From Lentzea atacamensis (GTDB lineage: Bacteria > Actinomycetota > Actinomycetes > Mycobacteriales > Pseudonocardiaceae), in assembly GCF_003269295.1 (NCBI RefSeq), contig NZ_QLTT01000008.1, positions 186,001 through 250,000 on the forward strand: 64,000 bases of DNA, given 5' to 3'. Each line of letters starts with the position of its first letter. The stretch's first letter is position 1. Positions 16,397 to 24,978 of this stretch are shown piece by piece. A program made the position numbers and the translations under genes. The notes under the pieces are model-generated. The model was given only the letters and a program-made list of their open reading frames with translations. It was not told the origin of the DNA and did no database searches.

Positions 16397-19009
16397 TCAG
16401 CGGTTAATCACACCGAGGCGGGTCGCGAGCACGGTGGCCAGGTGCAGCGGTTCGCGGCCGGTGGTGTGGCGGATCTGCGTGCGGCAGCTGAAGCCGTCCG
16501 CGATGACCACCGCGTCCTCGTCGTCCCGGAGGGCGGGCAGCAGGTCCTGCTCGGCGCACGCGATCGAGACGTCGTAGTGGCCCTGCTCGAACCCGAAGTT
16601 GCCCGCGAGGCCGCAGCAGCCCTCGACGATCCTCGGCGCGATCCCGGCCTTGGTCATCGCCTCGCGGTCCGGGTCGAAGCCCAGTTCCGCGTACTGGTGG
16701 CAGTGGGTCTGCACGACGGCCTCCCGTGCGCCTTCCAGCGCGGGCAGCTTCGGTGCGACGTGCGCCGCGAACGTCCGGGTGGCGTCGGCAAGCGCTCGCA
16801 CGGCACGGTCGTCGGAGAGTTTCGGGGCCTCCGTCTTGAGGAACGCCGTGCAGCTCGGCTCCAGGCCGATCACCGGGATGCCCCGGCTCGTCCACGGCAG
16901 CAGGGCCCGCGCGGTGCGTTCGACCACGCGGCGGGCCTTGGCGAGCTGGCCGGTCGAGTGCCACGTCAGTCCACAACAGACGTTGGCGGACGGGATCTCG
17001 ACGCGGTTTCCGAGGTGCGCCAGGACGTTGGCGGCGTCGATGCCGATGCCCGGCTCGAAGAAGTTCGTGAACGTGTCCGGGAACAGCAGCACCGGATCGC
17101 CCTTGCCGAGCGGGTGCAGCTGGCGGACCAGGGGAGTGGTCGGCGTGGGCAGCTCGCGTTCGGGCGTGATCCCGGCGAACCGGCCGAAGCGCGCGGTGAA
17201 CCGGTTGACCAGCCCGTACTTCAGCCAGGTCGGCAGCCAGCCCATCGCATAGTGCGACCGCGGCCGCACGCGCCCCTTGTAGTGCTCGTGCAGGAACTCC
17301 GCCTTGTAGCTCGCCATGTCGACGTCGACGGGGCAGTCGCGCTTGCACCCCTTGCAGCCCAGGCAGAGATCCAGTGCCTCGGCGACCTCCGGAGACCGCC
17401 AGCCGTCCTTGATCACGTCACCCGCGAGCATCTCGAACAGCAGGTGCGCCCGGCCGCGCGTGGAGTGCTTCTCCTCTCGCGTGACCCGGTAGCTCGGGCA
17501 CATCACGCCGCCCTTGGTGTTCAGGCACTTGCCGACACCGACGCACCGCCGTGTGTCGCTCGCGAATTCCGCACGTGTCGGAATCCGGGGTGGTGCAACG
17601 AGAATCCGCAGGTCCTCGTCGAGCTTTCGCGGCTGCACGATCCGGCCGGGGTTGAGCAGGTTGCCCGGATCGAACGCGTTCTTGAAGTCCTGGAACGCCC
17701 TGATCGCCTCGGGCGGGTACATGCGGCTGAGCAGTTCGGACCGCGCCTGGCCGTCGCCGTGCTCGCCGGAGAGGCTGCCGCCGTGGCTCACCACCAGGTC
17801 GGCGGCGTCCTCCAGGAACTCGCGGTAGCCGTTCGCCAGGTCGAAGTCGATGCGGACGTGCAGGCAGCCCTCGCCGTAGTGGCCGTAGGTGATGCCGCGC
17901 CGGCCGTGCTTCGCGAGCAGCTGGTCGAACTCGCGCAGGTAGGCGCCGAGACGGTCCGGCGGGACGGCCGCGTCCTCCCAGCCCGACCACGCCTCGCCGC
18001 CGTCGGGCATGCGGGTGGCGAGTCCGGCACCGTCCTCGCGGATCCGCCAGAGCGCCCGCTGGTGCGCGGGGTCGTGGATGATCATCGAGTTCCTGGTGAG
18101 CCTGGCGACGCGCTCGGGGTGGTCCTCGACCTCCACGAACAGCCAGCTGCGGCCTTCCGGCAGGTCAGGGCGCACCCGCACGTTGCGCACCAGCGCCTCG
18201 TCGATGCCTTCGACCGCCAGCGCGTCTTCGATCTGTGTGACCTGGTCGGCGGCGTCGTAGGTGTCCGCGAAGCCGAGCACGACCAGGACGCGCCGCTCGG
18301 GCCGGCGGACCAGCTTCAGCTCGGCGCCCAGCACCACGACACAGGTGCCCTCGGTGCCGACGAGCTGCTGGGTCAGCGTCGGCGCGTCCAGGGCGTACCC
18401 GCTGACCCGGCGGCTGAGCCGGGGAAACCACGCCGGGTCGAACGACGGCAGGTCGAACGCGGGTGGGCTCGTCGTGTCGAACGTGCGCCCGTCGGCGGTC
18501 AGCACGTGCAGGTTCGTGACGTTCTCGCTGGTCTTGCCCCACTTCACCGAGTGCGCGCCGCACGCGTTGTTGCCGATCATCCCGCCTATCGTGCAGCGCG
18601 AGTGCGTGGACGGATCCGGGCCGAACACGTGGTCGCCCGCCAGGGAGTTCACGCGGTCGAGCACCGCGCCGGGTTGCACGCGGGCCCTGTCGCCGTCGAT
18701 GTCGATCGCGTTCAGGTACCGGCTGAAGTCGATCACCAGACCGGTGCCGCACGCGTTGCCCGCGATGGACGTCCCCGCGCCGCGGCTCGTGATCGGCACG
18801 CGGTGCTCCGCGGCCAGCCCGACGGCCGTGACCACTGCGTCGGTCGTGCGTGGACGGACGACGACACGCGGCACGTGGCGGTAGTTCGACGCGTCCGCCG
18901 AGTACAGGGCCCGGCTCGCCGGGTCGTCGAGGACGTCGCCGTCCACGTGACGGTGAAGTTGATCGAGAAACGCCCGCATCACCCGATCATGCCTGGCCGG
19001 ATGTGACAT
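16397..19009 (-). CDS. FAD- and Fe-S-containing oxidoreductase (GlcD-GlcF fusion type)
   Basis: This 870-residue protein fuses an FAD-linked oxidase half (RGAGTSIAGNACG and IGGMIGNNACGAHSVKWGKT, FAD-binding) with a ferredoxin-like half. The latter has CVGVGKCLNTKGGVMCPSY and CLGCKGCKRDCPVDVDM for two [4Fe-4S] clusters. Two CCG domains follow (VCCGLTWHSTGQL and GCCGLAGNFGFEQG). Such proteins oxidise D-lactate, glycolate or D-2-hydroxyglutarate and pass electrons to the respiratory chain. The substrate is undecided. The gene stands alone, divergent from fabG. Confidence 0.9.
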   Translation of the reverse strand: MSHPARHDRVMRAFLDQLHRHVDGDVLDDPASRALYSADASNYRHVPRVVVRPRTTDAVVTAVGLAAEHRVPITSRGAGTSIAGNACGTGLVIDFSRYLNAIDIDGDRARVQPGAVLDRVNSLAGDHVFGPDPSTHSRCTIGGMIGNNACGAHSVKWGKTSENVTNLHVLTADGRTFDTTSPPAFDLPSFDPAWFPRLSRRVSGYALDAPTLTQQLVGTEGTCVVVLGAELKLVRRPERRVLVVLGFADTYDAADQVTQIEDALAVEGIDEALVRNVRVRPDLPEGRSWLFVEVEDHPERVARLTRNSMIIHDPAHQRALWRIREDGAGLATRMPDGGEAWSGWEDAAVPPDRLGAYLREFDQLLAKHGRRGITYGHYGEGCLHVRIDFDLANGYREFLEDAADLVVSHGGSLSGEHGDGQARSELLSRMYPPEAIRAFQDFKNAFDPGNLLNPGRIVQPRKLDEDLRILVAPPRIPTRAEFASDTRRCVGVGKCLNTKGGVMCPSYRVTREEKHSTRGRAHLLFEMLAGDVIKDGWRSPEVAEALDLCLGCKGCKRDCPVDVDMASYKAEFLHEHYKGRVRPRSHYAMGWLPTWLKYGLVNRFTARFGRFAGITPERELPTPTTPLVRQLHPLGKGDPVLLFPDTFTNFFEPGIGIDAANVLAHLGNRVEIPSANVCCGLTWHSTGQLAKARRVVERTARALLPWTSRGIPVIGLEPSCTAFLKTEAPKLSDDRAVRALADATRTFAAHVAPKLPALEGAREAVVQTHCHQYAELGFDPDREAMTKAGIAPRIVEGCCGLAGNFGFEQGHYDVSIACAEQDLLPALRDDEDAVVIADGFSCRTQIRHTTGREPLHLATVLATRLGVINR

Positions 19010-19089
19010 GGCTTGCGCCGATACCGGCCTACCTGCCGGTAGCCGATAGCCTCACCCAGATCAACCAGCAGCGATTCTCGGGAGAGCTA

Positions 19090-19794
19090 GTGAGTCGGTC
19101 CGTTCTGGTCACCGGAGGCAACCGCGGCATCGGCCTCGCGATCGCGCAGGCGTTCGCGGCGCAGGGCGACAAGGTCGCGGTGACCCACCGCGGTTCCGGC
19201 GCTCCGGAAGGCCTGCTCGGCGTGAAGTGCGACGTGACGAACTCGGAGGAGATCGACGCGGCGTTCACCGAGGTCGAGGCCGCGCACGGACCGGTCGAGG
19301 TGCTGGTCTGCAACGCGGGCATCACCCAGGACACGCTGCTGCTGCGCATGAGCGAGGAGCAGTTCACCCAGGTCGTCGACGCGAACCTGACCGGCGCGTT
19401 CCGCTTCGCCCAGCGCGCCTCCCGCGGCATGCTGCGCAAGAAGTTCGGCCGCATCATCTTCATCTCGTCCGTCGTGGGTCTCACCGGCGGCGCCGGCCAG
19501 GTCAACTACGCCGCGTCCAAGGCGGGCATGGTCGGCATGGCGCGGTCGATCGCGCTGGAGCTCGGCTCGCGCAACATCACCGCGAACGTCGTCACGCCCG
19601 GCTTCATCACCACCGACATGACGGCCGAGCTGCCGGAGGCCGTCCGCGAGGCCGCGCTGAAGCAGATCCCGGCCGGTCGTTACGGTGCGGCGGACGAGAT
19701 CGCGCGCGCCGTCACGTTCCTCGCGGCGAACGAGGCGGGCTACATCAACGGTGCCGTGCTGCCGGTCGACGGCGGCCTCGGCATGGGCCACTGA
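19090..19794 (+). CDS. fabG: 3-oxoacyl-ACP reductase
   Basis: This 234-residue short-chain dehydrogenase reduces 3-oxoacyl-ACP with NADPH in FAS-II. It has VTGGNRGIGLAIAQ, the NAGITQD motif, a catalytic Ser in FISSVVG, and YAASKAG with the Tyr and Lys. The GTG at 19090 lies about four bases after GGGAGAG. It is first in a fabG-inhA-hemH run matching mabA-inhA-hemZ of mycobacteria, which suggests the MabA role in long-chain fatty acid elongation. Confidence 0.95.
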   Translation: MSRSVLVTGGNRGIGLAIAQAFAAQGDKVAVTHRGSGAPEGLLGVKCDVTNSEEIDAAFTEVEAAHGPVEVLVCNAGITQDTLLLRMSEEQFTQVVDANLTGAFRFAQRASRGMLRKKFGRIIFISSVVGLTGGAGQVNYAASKAGMVGMARSIALELGSRNITANVVTPGFITTDMTAELPEAVREAALKQIPAGRYGAADEIARAVTFLAANEAGYINGAVLPVDGGLGMGH

Positions 19795-19833
19795 AGTTTC
19801 CGAGTTTTTCGTACTGCGAAAGGGTTTAGTCAA

Positions 19834-20601
19834 GTGACCGGACTGCTCGAAGGCAAGCGACTGCTGATCACCGGTGTGATCACCGACGCGTCGATCGCCT
19901 TCCACGTCGCACGCGTCGCCCAGGAGCAGGGCGCCGAGGTCGTGCTGACCGGGTTCGGCCGGATGAGCCTCGTGCAGCGGATCGCCCAGCGCCTGCCCAA
20001 GCCCGCACCCGTGGTCGAGCTCGACGTGCAGAACCAGGAGCACCTGGACACGCTGGCCGACCGCGTGCGTGAGCACGTCGACGGCCTCGACGGTGTCGTG
20101 CACGCCATCGGCTTCGCCCCGCAGAGCTGCCTCGGCGCGCCGTTCATGGACGCGCCGTGGGAGGACGTCTCCGTCGCGATGCACGTCTCGGCGTACTCGT
20201 ACAAGGCGCTCGTGCAGGCCGTCCGCCCGTTGCTGTCGCACGGTTCCTCGGTCGTGGGCCTCGACTTCGACGCCCGTCAGGCCTGGCCCGCCTACAACTG
20301 GATGGGCGCGGCGAAGGCGGCGTTCGAGTCGATCAACCGCTACATGGCGCGCGACCTCGGTCCCGACGGCATCCGCGTGAACCTCATCTCGGCGGGCCCG
20401 GTGCGCACCATGGCCGCGAAGTCCATCCCCGGCTTCTCCGAGCTCGAGAAGATGTGGGGCGAGAAGGCTCCGCTGAGCTGGGACGTCGACGACCCCACGC
20501 CGGTCGCGAAGTCGGTCTGCGGCCTGCTGTCCGACTGGTTCCCCGCCACCACGGGTTCGATGGTCTTCGTCGACGGCGGTGTGCACTTCCTCGGTCTCTG
20601 A
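19834..20601 (+). CDS. inhA: NADH-dependent enoyl-ACP reductase
   Basis: This 255-residue protein carries out the last step of FAS-II elongation. It has the FabI/InhA opening LLITGVITDASIAFHVARVA, the cofactor-pocket HAIGFAPQSCLG, and the catalytic Tyr and Lys in AYNWMGAAKAAFESI. It lies 39 bases after fabG on the same strand, so co-transcription is likely. The start is a GTG at 19834. Confidence 0.96.
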   Translation: MTGLLEGKRLLITGVITDASIAFHVARVAQEQGAEVVLTGFGRMSLVQRIAQRLPKPAPVVELDVQNQEHLDTLADRVREHVDGLDGVVHAIGFAPQSCLGAPFMDAPWEDVSVAMHVSAYSYKALVQAVRPLLSHGSSVVGLDFDARQAWPAYNWMGAAKAAFESINRYMARDLGPDGIRVNLISAGPVRTMAAKSIPGFSELEKMWGEKAPLSWDVDDPTPVAKSVCGLLSDWFPATTGSMVFVDGGVHFLGL

Positions 20602-20653
20602 CACCTCACCGGCTCGTCGTGTGAGCCGATCTGGCGTCTGATTGGATGGGGCG

Positions 20654-21679
20654 GTGAGTTTCGATGCGCTGCTCTGGTTGTCGTTCGGTGGCCCAGAGGG
20701 TCCTGAGGACGTCCGCCCCTTCCTGGAGAACGTGGTCCGCGGACGTGGCGTGCCGCCGGAGCGGCTGGACGAGGTCGAGGCCCACTACCAGCACTTCGGC
20801 GGCGTGTCGCCGATCAACCGCCTGAACCTCGACGCCATCGAGGCGGTCAAGGCCCGCGGCTTCGAGCTGCCGATCTACTTCGGCAACCGCAACTGGCACC
20901 CGATGGTCGAGGACACCGTCGCGCAGATGAAGGCCGACGGCGTCCAGCGGGCGCTGGTGTTCCCGACGAGCGCCTACGGCGGCTATTCCGCTTGCCGGCA
21001 GTACGACGAGGACATCGTGCGGGCGCTGCAGGCCGTTCCCGGCGGCCCCGAGCTGGTGAAACTGCGCCAGTTCTTCGACCACCCGCTGTTCATCGGTGCC
21101 TTCGCCGACGCCGTCCGTGCCGCCGCCTCGTCGTTGACGGGGTCGTACCGGGTGGTCTTCACCGCGCACTCGGTGCCGGTGTCCGCCGACAAGGCCGCCG
21201 GACCGCCCGCCGAGGGCGGGTACCGCTACTCGCGCCAGGTCGTCGAGGCCTCCCGCCTGGTCGCCGCCGAGCTGGGCGTCACCGAGTACGACGTGGTGTG
21301 GCAGTCGCGGTCCGGCCCGCCGCAGATCCCGTGGCTCGAACCGGACATCGTCGACCACATCGAAGCCCTGCACGCCAAGGGCGTCACCGGGGTCGTGGTG
21401 TGCCCGATCGGGTTCGTGTCCGACCACCTCGAGGTGGTGTGGGACCTCGACACCGAGGCCCGCGACCGGGCCGCCGAGCTCGGTATGGAGTTCGCCCGCG
21501 CCGCCACCCCGAACTCGGACTCGCGCTTCGCCGAGCTGGTCGTGGAGCTGGTCGCCGAGCACACGTCCGGTGTGCCCGCGCGGAAGCTCTCGGAGTTCGT
21601 CGCCGCGGGCTGCACGGTCAACGGCGAGCCGTGCGCGCCGTTGTGTTGCGAACCGGTCAAGAGGCCTGTCCGGAGCTAG
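20654..21679 (+). CDS. hemH: Ferrochelatase (coproporphyrin type)
   Basis: This 341-residue enzyme inserts Fe(II) into coproporphyrin III or protoporphyrin IX. It shows LLWLSFGGPEGPEDVRPFLE, the catalytic His in VFTAHSVP and the acidic site in GFVSDHLEVVWDLD. The Cys-rich C-terminus (AAGCTVNGEPCAPLCCEP) is typical of actinobacterial enzymes that carry a [2Fe-2S] cluster and use coproporphyrin. The GTG at 20654 follows inhA by 52 bases. Confidence 0.94.
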   Translation: MSFDALLWLSFGGPEGPEDVRPFLENVVRGRGVPPERLDEVEAHYQHFGGVSPINRLNLDAIEAVKARGFELPIYFGNRNWHPMVEDTVAQMKADGVQRALVFPTSAYGGYSACRQYDEDIVRALQAVPGGPELVKLRQFFDHPLFIGAFADAVRAAASSLTGSYRVVFTAHSVPVSADKAAGPPAEGGYRYSRQVVEASRLVAAELGVTEYDVVWQSRSGPPQIPWLEPDIVDHIEALHAKGVTGVVVCPIGFVSDHLEVVWDLDTEARDRAAELGMEFARAATPNSDSRFAELVVELVAEHTSGVPARKLSEFVAAGCTVNGEPCAPLCCEPVKRPVRS

Positions 21680-21823
21680 TGGTGCGTTCCGGACCGTTGG
21701 CGAGGTGATTCACGCTCAGCAGGGTGCCTCGCGGCACGATGCACCCGTCTGACCGCGAATTCCCCGGCAACGTTCTGGGTCACACCACTGGACGACCGTT
21801 TTCAACGGGTGAAGAATTGGTCG

Positions 21824-22546
21824 ATGACCAGTTCCGCGGCCGTTGAGGTCACCGGGCTCCGGGTCCGCCGGCGCAAGCGTCTGGTCCTGCGGGACGTGAG
21901 CTGCACGATCCCGCAGGGCAGTGTCACCGGGCTGCTCGGCCCCTCCGGCTGCGGCAAGACGACCCTGATGCGTTCGATCGTCGGCGTGCAGATCGTCGAG
22001 TCCGGCTCGGTGACGGTGCTCGGCTCGCCCGTCGGCAACCCCGGCCTGCGCAACAGGATCGGGTACGCGACGCAGAACCCGGCGGTCTACGCCGACCTCA
22101 CCGTGGCGGAGAACCTGCGCTACTTCTGCTCGGTGCTGCGCGCTCCCCGTTCCGACGTGGCGCGTGTGATCGACGAGGTCGGGCTGGCGGCGAACGCCTC
22201 GCAGCTCGTGTCGTCGTTGTCCGGCGGCGAGTTGTCCCGGACGAGCCTCGCGGTGGCACTGCTTGGCACGCCTGAGCTGTTGGTGCTCGACGAGCCGACG
22301 GTCGGCCTCGATCCGTTGCTGCGTGACGAGCTGTGGACGTTGTTCCGCACGTTGGCCTCGCGCGGTGTCACGTTGCTGGTGTCCAGTCATGTCATGGACG
22401 AAGCCACTCGCTGCTCGCGGTTGCTGCTGATGCGCGATGGCGCCCTGCTCGCCGACGACACGCCGGGCTCGTTGCTGTCGACGACTGGCACGGACGACCT
22501 GGAGCAGGCCTTCCTCTCGCTGGTCCGGGCGAGGGAGGCGGCGTGA
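21824..22546 (+). CDS. ABC-2 exporter ATPase
   Basis: This ATPase of about 240 residues has Walker A GPSGCGKTTLM, the signature SLSGGELSRTSLAVALLG and Walker B LLVLDEPTVGLDP, then the H-loop region LLVSSHVMDEATRC. It is coupled to the permease gene by a GTGA overlap. An in-frame GTG at 21809 would add five residues. The substrate is unknown. Confidence 0.9.
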   Translation: MTSSAAVEVTGLRVRRRKRLVLRDVSCTIPQGSVTGLLGPSGCGKTTLMRSIVGVQIVESGSVTVLGSPVGNPGLRNRIGYATQNPAVYADLTVAENLRYFCSVLRAPRSDVARVIDEVGLAANASQLVSSLSGGELSRTSLAVALLGTPELLVLDEPTVGLDPLLRDELWTLFRTLASRGVTLLVSSHVMDEATRCSRLLLMRDGALLADDTPGSLLSTTGTDDLEQAFLSLVRAREAA

Positions 22547-23277
22547 ACACCTCGATCCTGCTCGCCACGACCGCGCGGATCCTCAACCAGTTCCGCCACG
22601 ACCGCCGCACCGTCGCCCTGATGGTGCTCATGCCGTCGCTGCTGCTGGTCCTGCTGCGCTTCGTCTTCAACTCCGAGGCCGCCTTCAGCCGCGCCGCTCC
22701 CGCGTTGCTGGCCGTTTTCCCGTTCGCGATCATGTTCATCGTCACGTCGATCACCACGTTGCGGGAACGCACGACGGCGACGCTGGAACGCCTGATGACG
22801 ATGCCGATCGCCAAGCTGGACCTGCTCTTCGGTTACGCGCTCGCGTTCGGCGTGGTGGCGCTGGTCCAGGTCCTCGTCGCGGTCGGGGTGTCGCTGTCCT
22901 GGCTCGGGCTGTCGATCGGCGGCTCGGTGTGGCTGCTCGTGGTCATCGCGGGGCTGGACGCGTTGCTGGGCACGGCTCTCGGCCTGTTCGCGAGCGCCTT
23001 CGCCCGCACCGAGTTCCAGGCCGTGCAGTTCATGCCGCTGTTCGTGATGCCGCAGGTGTTGTTGTGCGGGCTGTTCTCTCCGCGCGCGGAGATGACCCCG
23101 GTGCTGGAGTGGCTGTCGAACGTCATGCCGTTGTCGTACGCGGTCGACGCGCTGACCGCGGTGACGGCGTCCTCCGACATCACGGGCGAACTGGTGAAGG
23201 ACCTGTCGATCGTGGCGGCGTGCGGGCTGCTCGCGCTGGTCCTCGGTGCGGTGACGTTGCGCAGGCGGACGCCGTGA
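22543..23277 (+). CDS. ABC-2 exporter permease
   Basis: This 244-residue membrane protein has six hydrophobic segments. It carries the ABC-2 motif ITTLRERTTATLERLMTMPI after the second segment and FVMPQVLLCGLFSPRAEMTP near the fifth. It forms the transporter with the ATPase at 21824. The DrrB/NodJ-like pattern suggests export of a small hydrophobic compound. Confidence 0.9.
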   Translation: MNTSILLATTARILNQFRHDRRTVALMVLMPSLLLVLLRFVFNSEAAFSRAAPALLAVFPFAIMFIVTSITTLRERTTATLERLMTMPIAKLDLLFGYALAFGVVALVQVLVAVGVSLSWLGLSIGGSVWLLVVIAGLDALLGTALGLFASAFARTEFQAVQFMPLFVMPQVLLCGLFSPRAEMTPVLEWLSNVMPLSYAVDALTAVTASSDITGELVKDLSIVAACGLLALVLGAVTLRRRTP

Positions 23278-23656
23278 TCATGACGCGCCGGTCGGTTTGT
23301 GCACCAGACGGGCTCTGGCGGCCGCGCTGAGCGTCGCGACGCAGGTCGTCACCGCGGTCGAGGAAGTCACCTTCGGCCGGCAGTCCGCCTGCATGGTCGC
23401 GAAGCCGTCCTCGAGGTACATCAACTCGAGGCGGGTCTTCCTGACCAGCCGGGCCCGCTGTGCCTCGAACACGCCGAGGTAGCTCTCCTGCGCGTCGTTG
23501 TCTCCAATGGAATTGCGCGTCAGTACGAACAGGACAACGGCTGCGAGTACGAGTCCTGCCGTGATCGCCAGGTGCGTGGTGCCACGAACGCAGCCTTTCA
23601 GCGGCGGTGGCGGCCACGTGGCTGTTCGGGCGCAGATGACCCGACCGCGTGGTCAT
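23278..23656 (-). pseudogene. Small single-helix membrane protein with a one-base frameshift
   Basis: An ATG at 23656 overlaps the stop of the upstream solute-binding gene (ATGA) and encodes MTTRSGHLRPNSHVAATAAE. After about 23 codons the frame must shift by one base, near 23589. It then reads RGTTHLAITAGLVLAAVVLF and on through ESYLGVFEAQRARLVRKTRL to a stop at 23278. The joined product is about 125 residues with one membrane helix and a helical, Cys-containing tail. The 379-base span fits one extra base. The function is unknown; it is probably the third part of the VWA/solute-binding operon. Confidence 0.6.
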
Positions 23657-24978
23657 CGCCCTTGCAGGGCTCCGATGAGTGACTGCTCGGCGCCCGCCGG
23701 GAGCTCGCCGTCGTGGTCGATGGCGAACCGGACGATGGCGCGGAACTCGTCGCTGAAGCGCGAGTAGTACGGGGTGACCGGGCGTAATCGGGCGTTCTCG
23801 ATGGCCCTGAGCAGCGTGCGGGCGTACGGGTGCTCGGTGGCGACGCGGCTGTCCTGGTAGACGATGCCGCGGGTGGCGGCGAGGCCGCCCCGTTCGAAGA
23901 GCAGCTGCTGGCTGCGCGGGCTCGTGAGGAACTCGATCAGCGCCTTGGCGGCGCGGGGTTTCGCGGACTTGGCGGAGATCGCCAGGTTCTGTCCACCCAG
24001 GGCGCTCGGGCCGGGCAGCGGGGCCACCTCGAAGTCGAGCCGGGGCCGGCCGGCGGACTCCTGCTGGTTGCCCTGCAGCACGCGGTGGTTGACCGGCCAG
24101 TTGCGCATGAAGACGACCTTGCCGTCGCGGAACGCCTGTGTGCTCAGCAGTTCCGTGTGCGACCGCGACTCCGGCAGCACCACGGGCTTGTCGCCCTTGA
24201 GCCCGTCGGCGAGCCAGCGCAGGGCGCGCCGCGTGCGGTCGGAGTCGATGACGACCTTGCCGGTCTCGTCGACCACCTCGCCCTTCTCCGCCCAGATCAG
24301 CTCCAGGGCGTTCACCGTCAGGCCCTCGTAGTCCGCGAACTGGCCCGCGTAGCCGGCCGCGAGCCGCGCGTCCTGTTGCGCGCGCAGGGTTTTCGTCGAA
24401 ACGGTCGTGATCTCCTCCAGCTCGAGCGGCTCCTCCCGCACGAACTCCTTGCGGTAGAACAGCAAGCCCGCGTCCGTGTTGAACGGCAACGCCCACAGCA
24501 CGCCCTGGTAGCGGCAGCTCTCCAGCGGCCGGCGGAGGAACCCGCTGGTGTCCACACCCTCCAGCGGTCTGAGGTGGCCGGACTGGGCGAACTCGGCCGT
24601 CCACGTCACGTCGAGGTTGAACACGTCGACGTTCGGAACCCGTTCCTCGGCCCGCGCGATCATCTCGCTGCGCTGCCCGTCCGCCTCGAGCGGCAGCTCC
24701 ACGATCTCGGCCGGGTGTTCGGGGTGCTCGGCGTTCCACTGGTTGATCAGCGCCCGCCGCTGGCCGTCGTCGCTCTGGTCGCGGCCGCTGAGGACGATCA
24801 GCTTGCCCTTCTCCCACTCGGTGGACTCGCGGAACAGCGGCTGCACACCGTTGGTGAACAGGATCGTCAGCACGACCCCGACCGCCAGGCCCATCGCGAG
24901 CCACGAGCGGTTCGCCCAGACGACGCCCGGCGGGCCCAGCCTGGGGCGCGCGGCCCAGATCCGCTTCAGCCACCTCAT
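23653..24978 (-). CDS. Membrane-anchored extracellular solute-binding protein (family 1 type)
   Basis: This 441-residue protein has an uncleaved-looking N-terminal membrane helix (WLAMGLAVGVVLTILFTNGV) instead of a lipobox. A sugar-type binding fold follows, with NVDVFNLDVTWTAEFAQSG and VLWALPFNTDAGLLFYRKEF. It resembles bacterial extracellular solute-binding proteins of ABC importers, but no permease or ATPase gene lies nearby. It is coupled by ATGA overlaps to the VWA gene upstream and the small membrane gene downstream. A receptor or ligand-presenting role is inference. Confidence 0.85.
   Translation of the reverse strand: MRWLKRIWAARPRLGPPGVVWANRSWLAMGLAVGVVLTILFTNGVQPLFRESTEWEKGKLIVLSGRDQSDDGQRRALINQWNAEHPEHPAEIVELPLEADGQRSEMIARAEERVPNVDVFNLDVTWTAEFAQSGHLRPLEGVDTSGFLRRPLESCRYQGVLWALPFNTDAGLLFYRKEFVREEPLELEEITTVSTKTLRAQQDARLAAGYAGQFADYEGLTVNALELIWAEKGEVVDETGKVVIDSDRTRRALRWLADGLKGDKPVVLPESRSHTELLSTQAFRDGKVVFMRNWPVNHRVLQGNQQESAGRPRLDFEVAPLPGPSALGGQNLAISAKSAKPRAAKALIEFLTSPRSQQLLFERGGLAATRGIVYQDSRVATEHPYARTLLRAIENARLRPVTPYYSRFSDEFRAIVRFAIDHDGELPAGAEQSLIGALQGR

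Noticed and set aside
16187..19006. A 939-codon open frame on the plus strand opposite the FAD/Fe-S oxidoreductase
   Set aside because: It is a GC-rich antisense shadow: it is exactly opposite a protein with all its cofactor motifs, and the translated product is His/Arg/Val low-complexity.
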